Shown here: positions 1-7,233 of the stretch, piece by piece
How positions within the stretch are numbered: position 1 is the first letter of the stretch
How the letters are laid out: each line of letters begins with the position of its first letter
Assembly (NCBI GenBank): GCA_024685285.1
Contig: JAIKVZ010000009.1
Location: forward strand, 1-64,000
Source of the DNA: Bacteroidales bacterium
Lineage (GTDB): Bacteria > Bacteroidota > Bacteroidia > Bacteroidales > P3
Direction of reading: 5' to 3'
Length of the DNA stretch: 64,000 nt
Notes under the pieces: model-generated
Seen by the model: only the letters and a program-made list of their open reading frames with translations
Database searches by the model: none
Told to the model about the DNA's origin: nothing
Program-made: the position numbers and the translations under genes

Positions 1-270
1 TATAGCGGCGACACCGTATATGGTAACAGGCTCCTGGGAATAAAACCTATTTGAAAAGCCATGTAATAATGACGCTTGCATAGGGTTCCAACTAAATTCA
101 GACCAAGTTGTACATATAGTATCGCCAGTCGTTGTGCCAAAATATCCGGTTCTGTGAACCGGTACAGTATCTACGGGTTGCGAATAGGCAATTGCGTTGA
201 CCGACACGGCCGACAGTAGCAACAGAGCAACTACGCAAGCCTTAAAGGATTTGTTTTTACATGTTTTCAT
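1..270 (-). CDS. Secreted protein of unknown function, N-terminal part only
   Basis: The frame opens at an ATG complementary to 268-270 and stays open for 90 codons to the window edge, so only the N-terminus is present. Residues 1-10 (MKTCKNKSFK) are basic and are followed by a hydrophobic stretch (VVALLLLSAV) ending near Ala28, a typical signal peptide. The visible mature part is rich in Thr, Ser and aromatic residues and shows no domain I recognise. A Bacteroidota promoter lies 31 bases upstream. The gene is divergent from the secreted protein at 386. It could be a large type IX cargo protein, as others in the window are, but the C-terminus that would show this is missing. Confidence 0.7.
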   Translation of the reverse strand, partial: MKTCKNKSFKACVVALLLLSAVSVNAIAYSQPVDTVPVHRTGYFGTTTGDTICTTWSEFSWNPMQASLLHGFSNRFYSQEPVTIYGVAAI

Positions 271-300
271 GATTTTTGATTTTGTATTTGTTTTCGGCTG

Positions 301-331
301 CATAATTACGATTTTTTTTGCATTCGGCAAA
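301..331 (-). promoter_or_regulatory. Bacteroidota-type promoter for the secreted protein at 270
   Basis: On the minus strand TTTG (complement of 328-331) is followed after 19 bases by TAATTATG (complement of 301-308), one mismatch from TAnnTTTG. The flanking CG...CAGCC matches the other -7 boxes in this window. The start codon is 31 bases downstream. Confidence 0.55.
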
Positions 332-385
332 AAAAACATGGCTGTTTGGCAATAATTATTTTTTTTTCACGTTATATAATATTGT

Positions 386-1363
386 ATGAAAAGATTGGTA
401 CTCTATATAGCCATGTTTGCAGCCTTCTTGACGGTCACCGCCCAGGAGAAGGGCCGCATGGCCGATTACGCCGCCCGCCTCGATGCTCTGTTCGAGGCCA
501 CCCAATCGGCTCCTACCGACAACGAGCGCTACCTGGCCAGCGAACAGGCTGTGCAGCTGATGGCGGAAGCTCTTTCAAACGAGGGTTCCATTGGCTGGAA
601 GTGGGATTTCGGTACCAAGGTGTCGGTGCTTACATCGGCCGACCGCAAAGTTCGTCTCATCACCTGGCCCGTAGTACGCGACAATGGCGAGTGGGAGTGC
701 TTCGGCTTCGTGCAATACATCAACAGCGCCACCGGTGAGGCCGAATTTGCCGAGCTCAACGACAAATCAGAAGAGATTTTGAACCGCGAAGAGACAATCC
801 TGACCCCAGACAATTGGTTCGGTGCGGTATATCAAGAGATAATACAGACCAGCAACGACGGCCGCACCTACTACACACTGCTGGGCTACAACGGTGTCGA
901 TAACATCACGCAACGCAAAATCATCGAGCCCATTTGGTTCAAGCCGGCCACCGGCAAGCCGCAGTTAGGCCAGGCACTCTTCCGCCGCGAGCGCAACCTG
1001 CGGCGCGTGGTGCTCGAATATTCCAACTCGGTGATGGTCAACCTGCGCTTCGAGGAGCAGTATGTGCGCCAAGTTGAACGCAAACGTGTCAAGCAGAAAG
1101 GCACCAAAAACCGCTACCGCACCATCGAGGTAACACACGACCGCAAAGAGAAAATGATTATGTTTGACGAAGTCGCCCCGCAAATCGAAGGCATGGAAGG
1201 CCTGTACCAATACTACGTGCCATCGGGCGAGGAACTGGCCTATGCCTTTGTTGACGGCAAGTGGGAGCTGCGCCGCGGTGCACAGGGTCGTGTGGACGAC
1301 AAGCGCCTCAACAAACCATTCGAACCATTGGAAAAAGCAGACCCGGCCTATTCAACCCGATAA
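386..1363 (+). CDS. Secreted protein of unknown function, 325 aa
   Basis: I do not recognise this family by name. The protein starts with a clear signal peptide (MKRLVLYIAMFAAFLTVTAQ, cleavage after about residue 20), so it should be exported. The mature region is mixed alpha/beta with a basic stretch around residues 230-255 (VERKRVKQKGTKNRYRTIEV). The middle contains TLLGYNGVDN followed by KIIEPIWF, a pattern I associate with conserved hypothetical exported proteins of Bacteroidales. No catalytic motif is visible. The stop lies 37 bases before the dxs start, so the two genes may be co-transcribed. Its own promoter is unclear: TAATATTG at 377-384 is too close to the ATG to be used in the usual way. 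Confidence 0.75.
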   Translation: MKRLVLYIAMFAAFLTVTAQEKGRMADYAARLDALFEATQSAPTDNERYLASEQAVQLMAEALSNEGSIGWKWDFGTKVSVLTSADRKVRLITWPVVRDNGEWECFGFVQYINSATGEAEFAELNDKSEEILNREETILTPDNWFGAVYQEIIQTSNDGRTYYTLLGYNGVDNITQRKIIEPIWFKPATGKPQLGQALFRRERNLRRVVLEYSNSVMVNLRFEEQYVRQVERKRVKQKGTKNRYRTIEVTHDRKEKMIMFDEVAPQIEGMEGLYQYYVPSGEELAYAFVDGKWELRRGAQGRVDDKRLNKPFEPLEKADPAYSTR

Positions 1364-1400
1364 ACACGAGAGCCATCACCGGCATACCACTACACCAACT

Positions 1401-3287
1401 ATGTTAGAAAACATCAACACTCCCCAGAACCTCCGCGCGCTGCCGCTCGAACAACTCACCCCCCTGGCCGACGAGTTGCGCCACTTCATAGTAAGCACCC
1501 TGGCCACCCACCCGGGCCACTTGGCCTCGAGTCTCGGCACAGTCGAGTTGACTCTCGCCCTGCACTATGTTTTCAACACCCCCGACGACCGCCTAATATG
1601 GGACGTGGGACACCAGTCATACGCTCATAAAATCATCACAGGCCGCCGCGACGCATTCGACACCATACGCACCTACGGCGGCATCAGCGGCTTCCCCAAA
1701 CGCAGCGAGAGCCCTTACGACGCTTTCGGCACCGGACATAGCTCCACATCAATATCGGCTGCCTTAGGCATGGCCACAGCCTCGAAGCTGCAAGGCAACA
1801 CCACCCGACAGCACATAGCCGTAATAGGCGACGGAGCCCTCACCGGCGGCGAGGCTTTCGAGGCCTTGAACAACGCAGGCACCTCAAAGGCAAATATGCT
1901 TGTGGTGCTCAACGACAACGGCATTTCTATTGACAAGGCCGTGGGCGGACTCGACGGCTACCTGACCGAGATAACGGCCTCGAAACACTATAACCGCCTA
2001 AAGGACGAGGTGTGGAACCGACTTGGCGGCAACCGCCAGGGTGCACGCAGCCACAGCCGCTCGCGCTCGTTCTTCCAAAAGCTCACCTTCACGGCCAAGA
2101 CAGCCCTACTGGGCGGCAGCAACCTCTTCGAATCGCTCGGCATACGCTACTTCGGCCCCATCGACGGTCACGACCTGCCGCACTTGGTTGCTATGCTTGA
2201 AAAACTGCGCCAGTTGCCTGGCCCCAAGCTACTGCACGTAATCACCGTCAAAGGCAAAGGAATGCCCACAGCCGAGCAGGACCCCGTGGTTTACCATGCC
2301 CCAGGACTCTACAACGCCGACACCGGCCGCCAGATAAACAACGGCAAACCGGCACAGACCATAAAATACCAAGAAGTCTTCGGCCGCACCATCGTTGAAC
2401 TCGCCGAAGCCAACCAAGCCATTGTGGGCATAACGCCGGCCATGCCCACTGGCTGCTCACTCAACATCATGATGGAGGCCATGCCCGACCGCGCTTTCGA
2501 CGTAGGCATAGCCGAGCAGCACGCCGTCACCTTTGCAGCTGGCCTGGCGGCTCAGGGTATGGTGCCGTTTTGCAACATCTACTCATCGTTTGCACAGCGG
2601 GCCTACGACCAGATAATACACGACGTGGCGCTGCAACGCCTGCCAGTGGTGATGTGCCTCGACCGCGCCGGAATAGTTGGCGAAGATGGCCCCACGCACC
2701 ACGGCGCCTTCGACATTGCCGCGCTGCGACCCATACCAAACCTCACCATTGCCGCCCCTATGAACGAACACGAGCTGCGCAACATGATGTACACCGCACA
2801 GCTGCCCGACGGCGGCGCGTGGGTGATACGCTACCCACGCGGCAACGGCGTGCTCGGCCAGTGGCACAACCAGTTCGAGACATTGGAAGTTGGTCGCGGA
2901 CGTTGCGTGCGGCCCGGAACCGATATGGCCGTTTTGGCCCTCGGCCACAGCGGCAACGATGCCCTCGCAGCAGCCGAACAGCTGCAGCAGCAGGGATTGA
3001 GCGTGGCGGTATACGATATGCGTTTTGCCAAACCCATTGACACTCAGCTGCTCGACCAGGTTGCCGCCCTACCCTACCAACGCATAGTGACAGTGGAGGA
3101 CGGCGTGCTCTGCGGCGGCTTCGGCACAGCAGTGCTCGAATATATGGCGCAGAGCCATCCTGAAAGTGTTCACCGCATAGTCCGACTTGGTCTGCCCGAT
3201 GACTTCGTCACCCATGGCCCCGTGGCAACCCTCAAACGCGACTGCAAAATCGACTCCGCCGCCATCGCCGCCGCATTGACCCGCTAA
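1401..3287 (+). CDS. dxs: 1-deoxy-D-xylulose-5-phosphate synthase
   Basis: Dxs condenses pyruvate with glyceraldehyde 3-phosphate using thiamine diphosphate, the first step of the MEP isoprenoid pathway, and also supplies thiamine and pyridoxal precursors. The protein is 628 aa, the normal family size. Visible family motifs are GHQSYAHKI and GTGHSSTSISAALGMA near the N-terminus, the GDGALTGGEAFEALNNAG diphosphate/Mg site at about residues 143-160, and in the pyrimidine-domain half AEQHAVTFAAG, YSSFAQRAYDQ and DRAGIVGEDGPTHHG. The C-terminal transketolase domain follows. The open frame extends upstream to 1164, but that part overlaps the preceding gene, so ATG 1401 (MLENINTPQNLR) is chosen. 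A strong hairpin downstream separates it from the convergent acyl-CoA dehydrogenase. Confidence 0.97.
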   Translation: MLENINTPQNLRALPLEQLTPLADELRHFIVSTLATHPGHLASSLGTVELTLALHYVFNTPDDRLIWDVGHQSYAHKIITGRRDAFDTIRTYGGISGFPKRSESPYDAFGTGHSSTSISAALGMATASKLQGNTTRQHIAVIGDGALTGGEAFEALNNAGTSKANMLVVLNDNGISIDKAVGGLDGYLTEITASKHYNRLKDEVWNRLGGNRQGARSHSRSRSFFQKLTFTAKTALLGGSNLFESLGIRYFGPIDGHDLPHLVAMLEKLRQLPGPKLLHVITVKGKGMPTAEQDPVVYHAPGLYNADTGRQINNGKPAQTIKYQEVFGRTIVELAEANQAIVGITPAMPTGCSLNIMMEAMPDRAFDVGIAEQHAVTFAAGLAAQGMVPFCNIYSSFAQRAYDQIIHDVALQRLPVVMCLDRAGIVGEDGPTHHGAFDIAALRPIPNLTIAAPMNEHELRNMMYTAQLPDGGAWVIRYPRGNGVLGQWHNQFETLEVGRGRCVRPGTDMAVLALGHSGNDALAAAEQLQQQGLSVAVYDMRFAKPIDTQLLDQVAALPYQRIVTVEDGVLCGGFGTAVLEYMAQSHPESVHRIVRLGLPDDFVTHGPVATLKRDCKIDSAAIAAALTR

Positions 3288-3298
3288 AATGGTCAATG

Positions 3299-3428
3299 CA
3301 CTGAAAATCAGATATATAAACATATCACATCAAACCCACTGACAGTCAGCACGTTAGATAGGTTAGGTTCGGGTTAAGGTCGGGTTGAGGTCGGGTATGG
3401 TTCGGAGGTCGGTACAAAATTTCCGAAC
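3299..3428 (+). repeat. Composite intergenic repeat, copy A
   Basis: Order on this strand: palindrome CACTGAAAATCAG (3299-3311), an AT-rich spacer, palindrome CTGACAGTCAG (3339-3349), then the 25-nt invariant core at 3361-3385 (GGTTAGGTTCGGG followed by TTAAGGTCGGGT), another period-like unit (TGAGGTCGGGTA), and a hairpin GTTCGGA (3400-3406) with TCCGAAC (3422-3428). The same architecture occurs at five other places in the window. It lies between the convergent genes dxs and acyl-CoA dehydrogenase. Confidence 0.9.
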
Positions 3429-3440
3429 AAAGCCTATACA

Positions 3441-3476
3441 AAGTGCCTGCCACAACCATTGTTGCGGCAGGCACTT
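3441..3476. terminator. Bidirectional hairpin between dxs and the acyl-CoA dehydrogenase
   Basis: AAGTGCCTGCC (3441-3451) pairs with GGCAGGCACTT (3466-3476), and inside it CAAC pairs with GTTG around a CATT loop, with one A/C mismatch. The hairpin is long, GC-rich and sits between two convergent genes, 30 bases from the dehydrogenase stop. T-tracts are weak on both sides. Confidence 0.75.
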
Positions 3477-3506
3477 GCTTGGTTTTCTTGCAGTTGCAAG
3501 GCTCCC

Positions 3507-5207
3507 CTACTCGGCCTTGAAGGCAGGCAGGTCGGCCTCGGTGAAGTGCATGACGTAGTAGCTCTTGGCGCAGACGTCCTCTTCGGTCATGCGGACGTAT
3601 ACGTTGGCGCTCTTCTCGAAGAGTTCGGGGGCGCGGTTGGCATCGTCGATAATGAGGAGACTCATGATAATCTCGGCGGTCATGTCGTAGAGGCGGCGAG
3701 CCAGGAAATCCTGGACTTCCTGGTTGCCCTGCTCCTTGACATACTCGACGGCTTTCTCGTAGAGGTCGACGAGCGATGCCACACGGTTCTTGAGGGCACC
3801 GTCGGGAGTGGCTGCCAGCATATCGCGCATAACCTGCATATAGGTGCCGTTGGTCACATAACGTATGGCTGCCACGACCTGCAGTTGGGTAGTACCTTCG
3901 TAGATACTGAATATACGTGCGTCGCGATAGAGGCGCTGGCTCTTGTACTCCATAATGAAGCCCGAGCCGCCGTGGATGCTGATAGCGTCGTAGGCGTTTT
4001 GGCTGGCGTATTCGCTGTTCATGCCCTTGGCCAAGGGGGTGAAGGCGTCGGCCAGACGGCTATACTGCTTCATCTCGGCACGCTCCTCAGGTTCCAGTTT
4101 GCGGTAGCGGCCAATATCCTCTATGCTCTTGTACATATCGACATAGCGCGAAGTGCAGTAGAGCAGCGAGCGGCCTGCATCGAGCTTGGCTTTCATGCGG
4201 CTCAGCATATCGTATACGGCGGGGAAGTTGATAATCTTCTCGCCAAACTGGGCTCTCTCACGTGCATAAGCCAGGCCCTCGTTGTAAGCCTCCTGCTCAA
4301 CGCCTACGCTCTGGGCGGCAATGCCAAGGCGGGCGCCGTTCATCAAAGCCATGACGTATTTGATAAGGCCCATCTTGCGGTCGCCACACAATTCGGCCTT
4401 TGCGTTCTTGTAGGTAAGTTCGCAGGTGGGGCTGCCGTGTATGCCGAGTTTGTGCTCGATGTGGCGTACGTCGACACCGCCGTTGCGCTTGTCGTAGATA
4501 AACATCGAAAGGCCGCGGCCGTCCTTGGTGCCCTCCTCGCTACGTGCGAGGACGAGGTGGATATCGGAGTCGCCGTTGGTGATGAAGCGCTTCACGCCGT
4601 TCAGTCGCCAGCAGTTCTCCTTCTCGTCGAAGGTAGCCTTGAGCATCACACGCTGCAAGTCGCTGCCTGCATCGGGCTCGGTAAGGTCCATACTCATGGT
4701 CTCGCCAGCACAAATGCGCGGGATGTACTTGGCGCGCTGTTCTTCGCTGCCAAACTCGTAGAGCGTGTCGATACAGCTCTGCAGGCTCCAGATGTTCTGA
4801 AAACCGGCGTCGGCGGCGCTGATAACCTCGCTCATCATGCTGAAGACGGTGCTCGGCAGGTTCAGTCCGCCAAAACGACGGGGCATACTGACACCGTAGA
4901 GACCGGCCTTGCGGGTCACGTCGAGGTTCTCGAATGTTTTGCTGGCGTACACCATACGGCCGTTATCGAGATGCGGACCTTCGAGGTCCACGCTCTCCGA
5001 ATTGGGCTCGATGGTGTTGGCAGCCACGTCGCCGGTGATGTCAAGAATGCGACGGTAGTTCTCGATGGCGTCATCGAAGTCCACAGGGGCGTAGTCGAAT
5101 TCGTCGGCATCCTTGAAGCCGTCTTCCTTCAGTTCCACGAGCCGTTTCATCAGCGGGTGCGAAAGATGGAAATCAATTTCCGGATGATCGCTATAATAGT
5201 TTGCCAT
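3507..5207 (-). CDS. Acyl-CoA dehydrogenase, long form
   Basis: FAD-dependent enzyme of the acyl-CoA dehydrogenase superfamily, oxidising an acyl-CoA and passing electrons to the flavoprotein EtfAB encoded just upstream. It is 566 aa, longer than the classical form of about 380 aa. The sequence shows MDLTEPDAGSDL (flavin-binding middle domain), the GIHGSPTCEL loop, the helical domain with RERAQFGEKI, and near residue 435 RIFSIYEGTTQLQ, where the Glu is at the position of the catalytic base in medium-chain enzymes. The C-terminal extension of about 110 aa is helical. It starts 4 bases after etfA ends. This etfB-etfA-dehydrogenase order is common in Bacteroidales. The substrate cannot be read from the sequence. 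Confidence 0.92.
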   Translation of the reverse strand: MANYYSDHPEIDFHLSHPLMKRLVELKEDGFKDADEFDYAPVDFDDAIENYRRILDITGDVAANTIEPNSESVDLEGPHLDNGRMVYASKTFENLDVTRKAGLYGVSMPRRFGGLNLPSTVFSMMSEVISAADAGFQNIWSLQSCIDTLYEFGSEEQRAKYIPRICAGETMSMDLTEPDAGSDLQRVMLKATFDEKENCWRLNGVKRFITNGDSDIHLVLARSEEGTKDGRGLSMFIYDKRNGGVDVRHIEHKLGIHGSPTCELTYKNAKAELCGDRKMGLIKYVMALMNGARLGIAAQSVGVEQEAYNEGLAYARERAQFGEKIINFPAVYDMLSRMKAKLDAGRSLLYCTSRYVDMYKSIEDIGRYRKLEPEERAEMKQYSRLADAFTPLAKGMNSEYASQNAYDAISIHGGSGFIMEYKSQRLYRDARIFSIYEGTTQLQVVAAIRYVTNGTYMQVMRDMLAATPDGALKNRVASLVDLYEKAVEYVKEQGNQEVQDFLARRLYDMTAEIIMSLLIIDDANRAPELFEKSANVYVRMTEEDVCAKSYYVMHFTEADLPAFKAE

Positions 5208-5211
5208 GGCT

Positions 5212-6234
5212 TTATTTGCTATTCTGTTTATAATACTTAATCATTTTTGGTACGACTTCTTCAACTGTTCCAGTAATCACGTAGTCAGCAATACGGTTGA
5301 TGGGGGCGTCGGGGTCGCTGTTTATACTTATGATGATGCCCGAGTCCTGCATACCGGCGATGTGCTGGATCTGGCCGCTGATGCCGCAGGCTATGTAAAC
5401 CTTGGGGTGCACTGTTACGCCCGTCTGGCCAATCTGGCGGTCGTTGTCAATCCATCCTGCATCGACGGCGGCGCGGCTTCCACCCACCTCGCCATGCAGT
5501 ACCTTGGCCAGCTCAAAGAGGCTGTCGAAGCCCTCTTTAGAGCCCACGCCATAGCCGCCAGCTACCACGATGGGGGCACCCTTGAGGTTGTGTTTTGCGG
5601 CCTCGACATGGTGGTCGAGCACGCGCACTGCAAAGGCTTCGGGCGAGACATACTTGCTCACCTCGGGGTATACAACCTCTTTCTTGCAGTTGCCATCATA
5701 TACAGCTTTCTGCATGACACCGCTGCGCACTGTGGCCATCTGCGGACGATTGTCGGGGTTGACAATGGTGGCCACGATGTTGCCACCAAAGGCGGGACGA
5801 ATCTGGTACAACAGGTTCTCATACACCTTGCCGCTTTTCTTGTCCTCGTAGGGACCGATTTCGAGCTGTGTGCAATCGGCGGTGAGTCCGCTGGTGAGGC
5901 TCGACGAAACGCGAGGACCGAGGTCGCGGCCTATAACGGTGGCGCCCATGAGGCATATCTGCGGTTGCTCCTCTTTGAAGAGGTTCACCACTATGTCGGT
6001 ATGCGGTGCCGATGTGTAGGGGAAGAGTTCGGGGGCGTCGAAAACAAAAAGTTTGTCGACGCCAAAAGGCAACACTTGCTCCTCAACTTTGCCCTTAATG
6101 CCTGTGCCAATGGCTATGGCGTGGAGCTCCACGCCCAACTCGTTGGCCAGCTTGCGGCCCTTGGTTAGAAGTTCCTGTGAGACTTCGCGCACCTCAGTGC
6201 CTTCAATCTCAATATATACGAATACGTTGTTCAT
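5212..6234 (-). CDS. etfA: Electron transfer flavoprotein, alpha subunit
   Basis: The alpha subunit of the heterodimeric flavoprotein that accepts electrons from the downstream dehydrogenase. The C-terminal FAD domain is clear: VVAGGYGVGSKEGF, GEVGGSRAAVDAGW, QIGQTGVTVHPKVYIACGIS, QHIAGMQDS and INSDPDAPI follow in family order (about residues 215-310). The N-terminal domain has the Rossmann-like alpha/beta pattern. The reading frame continues to a TTG at 6243, but ATG 6234 (MNNVFVYIEIEG) gives the usual start and leaves one base after the etfB stop, so etfB and etfA are probably translationally coupled. Length is 340 aa, normal for the family. Confidence 0.94.
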   Translation of the reverse strand: MNNVFVYIEIEGTEVREVSQELLTKGRKLANELGVELHAIAIGTGIKGKVEEQVLPFGVDKLFVFDAPELFPYTSAPHTDIVVNLFKEEQPQICLMGATVIGRDLGPRVSSSLTSGLTADCTQLEIGPYEDKKSGKVYENLLYQIRPAFGGNIVATIVNPDNRPQMATVRSGVMQKAVYDGNCKKEVVYPEVSKYVSPEAFAVRVLDHHVEAAKHNLKGAPIVVAGGYGVGSKEGFDSLFELAKVLHGEVGGSRAAVDAGWIDNDRQIGQTGVTVHPKVYIACGISGQIQHIAGMQDSGIIISINSDPDAPINRIADYVITGTVEEVVPKMIKYYKQNSK

Positions 6235-6235
6235 G

Positions 6236-7105
6236 TTAGCCAATTATCTTCTCGTTTAACAATTCCTGAATGAGGGCGTTAATATCCTCGTCTTTTGCCG
6301 TGAGAGATTTGCTCTCCTTGGCTTGGAAAGCGATGCTCTGCACCTCCTTGACTTTGGTCGGGCTGCCGCTCATGCCGCATTGGTTGGGGTCGCCATCAAC
6401 ATCGGCAACACTCCACTGTGTGAGGCTAAGATAAGGGCGCTTGGCACGTAGGCCCTTGCGAGGGTCGTCGTCAGCCACCTCAAGCGGGCAGGCAGCATAT
6501 TTGTACTTCATTACTAACTTGGCGTTGGCAGGGCGGCACTCGGCGGCGCTACCATTGACAGTCACCACAAGGGGCAGCGGGGCTTCGACCACCTCCACGC
6601 CACCGTCAATCATGCGACGTATTGTGGCTTTGCCATTCTCTATCTTAAGAATCTCCTCTGCATAAGTCACCTGGTTGAGGCCCAGCTTCTGAGCCACTTG
6701 GGGTCCAACCTGGGCGGTGTCGCCGTCAATAGCTTGGCGACCGCCAATGACGAGGTCTACATTGCCTATCTTCTTGATTGCCGTAGCCAAAGCATAGCTG
6801 GTGGCCAGTGTATCGGCTCCGGCGAAAAGACGGTCGGTTAGCAGCCAACCGGTATCGGCACCGCGGTAGAGTCCCTCGCGTATAATCTCGCCCGCACGCG
6901 GGGGACCCATTGTGAGCATGCCCACTGTAGTGCCAGGGTTCTGTTCCTTGATACGGAGCGCTTGCTCCAATGCATTGAGGTCTTCGGGGTTAAAAATAGC
7001 CGGCAATGCGGCACGGTTCACCGTACCCTCTGCCGTCATAGCATCCTTGCCAACGTTCCTTGTGTCAGGAACTTGTTTCGCAAGTACCACAATCTTCAAA
7101 CTCAT
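6236..7105 (-). CDS. etfB: Electron transfer flavoprotein, beta subunit
   Basis: The beta subunit, 289 aa, binds the AMP and forms the dimer with EtfA. Diagnostic stretches are MSLKIVVLAKQVPDT at the N-terminus, NPEDLNALEQALR, VGMLTMGPPRA, and the ETF-beta signature region VIGGRQAIDGDTAQVGP followed by LPLVVTVNG. The frame reaches back to 7180 but the -7 promoter box at 7128-7135 lies inside that extension, so the start must be ATG 7114 or 7105. I chose 7105 because the protein then begins exactly like its relatives. First gene of the etfB-etfA-dehydrogenase operon. Confidence 0.93.
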   Translation of the reverse strand: MSLKIVVLAKQVPDTRNVGKDAMTAEGTVNRAALPAIFNPEDLNALEQALRIKEQNPGTTVGMLTMGPPRAGEIIREGLYRGADTGWLLTDRLFAGADTLATSYALATAIKKIGNVDLVIGGRQAIDGDTAQVGPQVAQKLGLNQVTYAEEILKIENGKATIRRMIDGGVEVVEAPLPLVVTVNGSAAECRPANAKLVMKYKYAACPLEVADDDPRKGLRAKRPYLSLTQWSVADVDGDPNQCGMSGSPTKVKEVQSIAFQAKESKSLTAKDEDINALIQELLNEKIIG

Positions 7106-7127
7106 ATCGTTCATTTTAATAAAAATG

Positions 7128-7159
7128 CAAAAATACGTTAAATTCCCGACATAGCCAAA
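7128..7159 (-). promoter_or_regulatory. Promoter of the etfB operon
   Basis: On the minus strand TTTG (complement of 7156-7159) is followed after 20 bases by TATTTTTG (complement of 7128-7135), a full match to the Bacteroidota consensus. The -33 element lies within the T-run of the terminator of the preceding operon, so terminator and promoter overlap. Confidence 0.8.
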
Positions 7160-7184
7160 AAAAAGTGCCCAAATAGGCACTTTT
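7155..7184 (-). terminator. Rho-independent terminator of the MORN-lipoprotein-peptidase operon
   Basis: On the minus strand AAAAGTGCC pairs with GGCACTTTT around a six-base loop (complement of 7161-7184), followed by a T-run. It is 49 bases after the S9 peptidase stop at 7234. Confidence 0.9.
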
Positions 7185-7233
7185 TAACGTTTAGAAACAG
7201 CACTAATCAATCTGATGTAGCATAATTGTCGTG

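Noticed and set aside
1164-1400. N-terminal extension of dxs
   Set aside because: It overlaps the preceding secreted-protein gene, and the family start is at 1401.
3361-3400. Telomere-like GGTTAGGTT sequence
   Set aside because: The resemblance to telomeric repeats is only local; the units have an 11-base period and lie dispersed within a chromosome, not at an end.
3459-5240. A 593-codon open frame on the plus strand opposite the acyl-CoA dehydrogenase
   Set aside because: It is a mirror frame of the real gene; its translation is a low-complexity mix of Val, Leu, His and Ala with no family signal.
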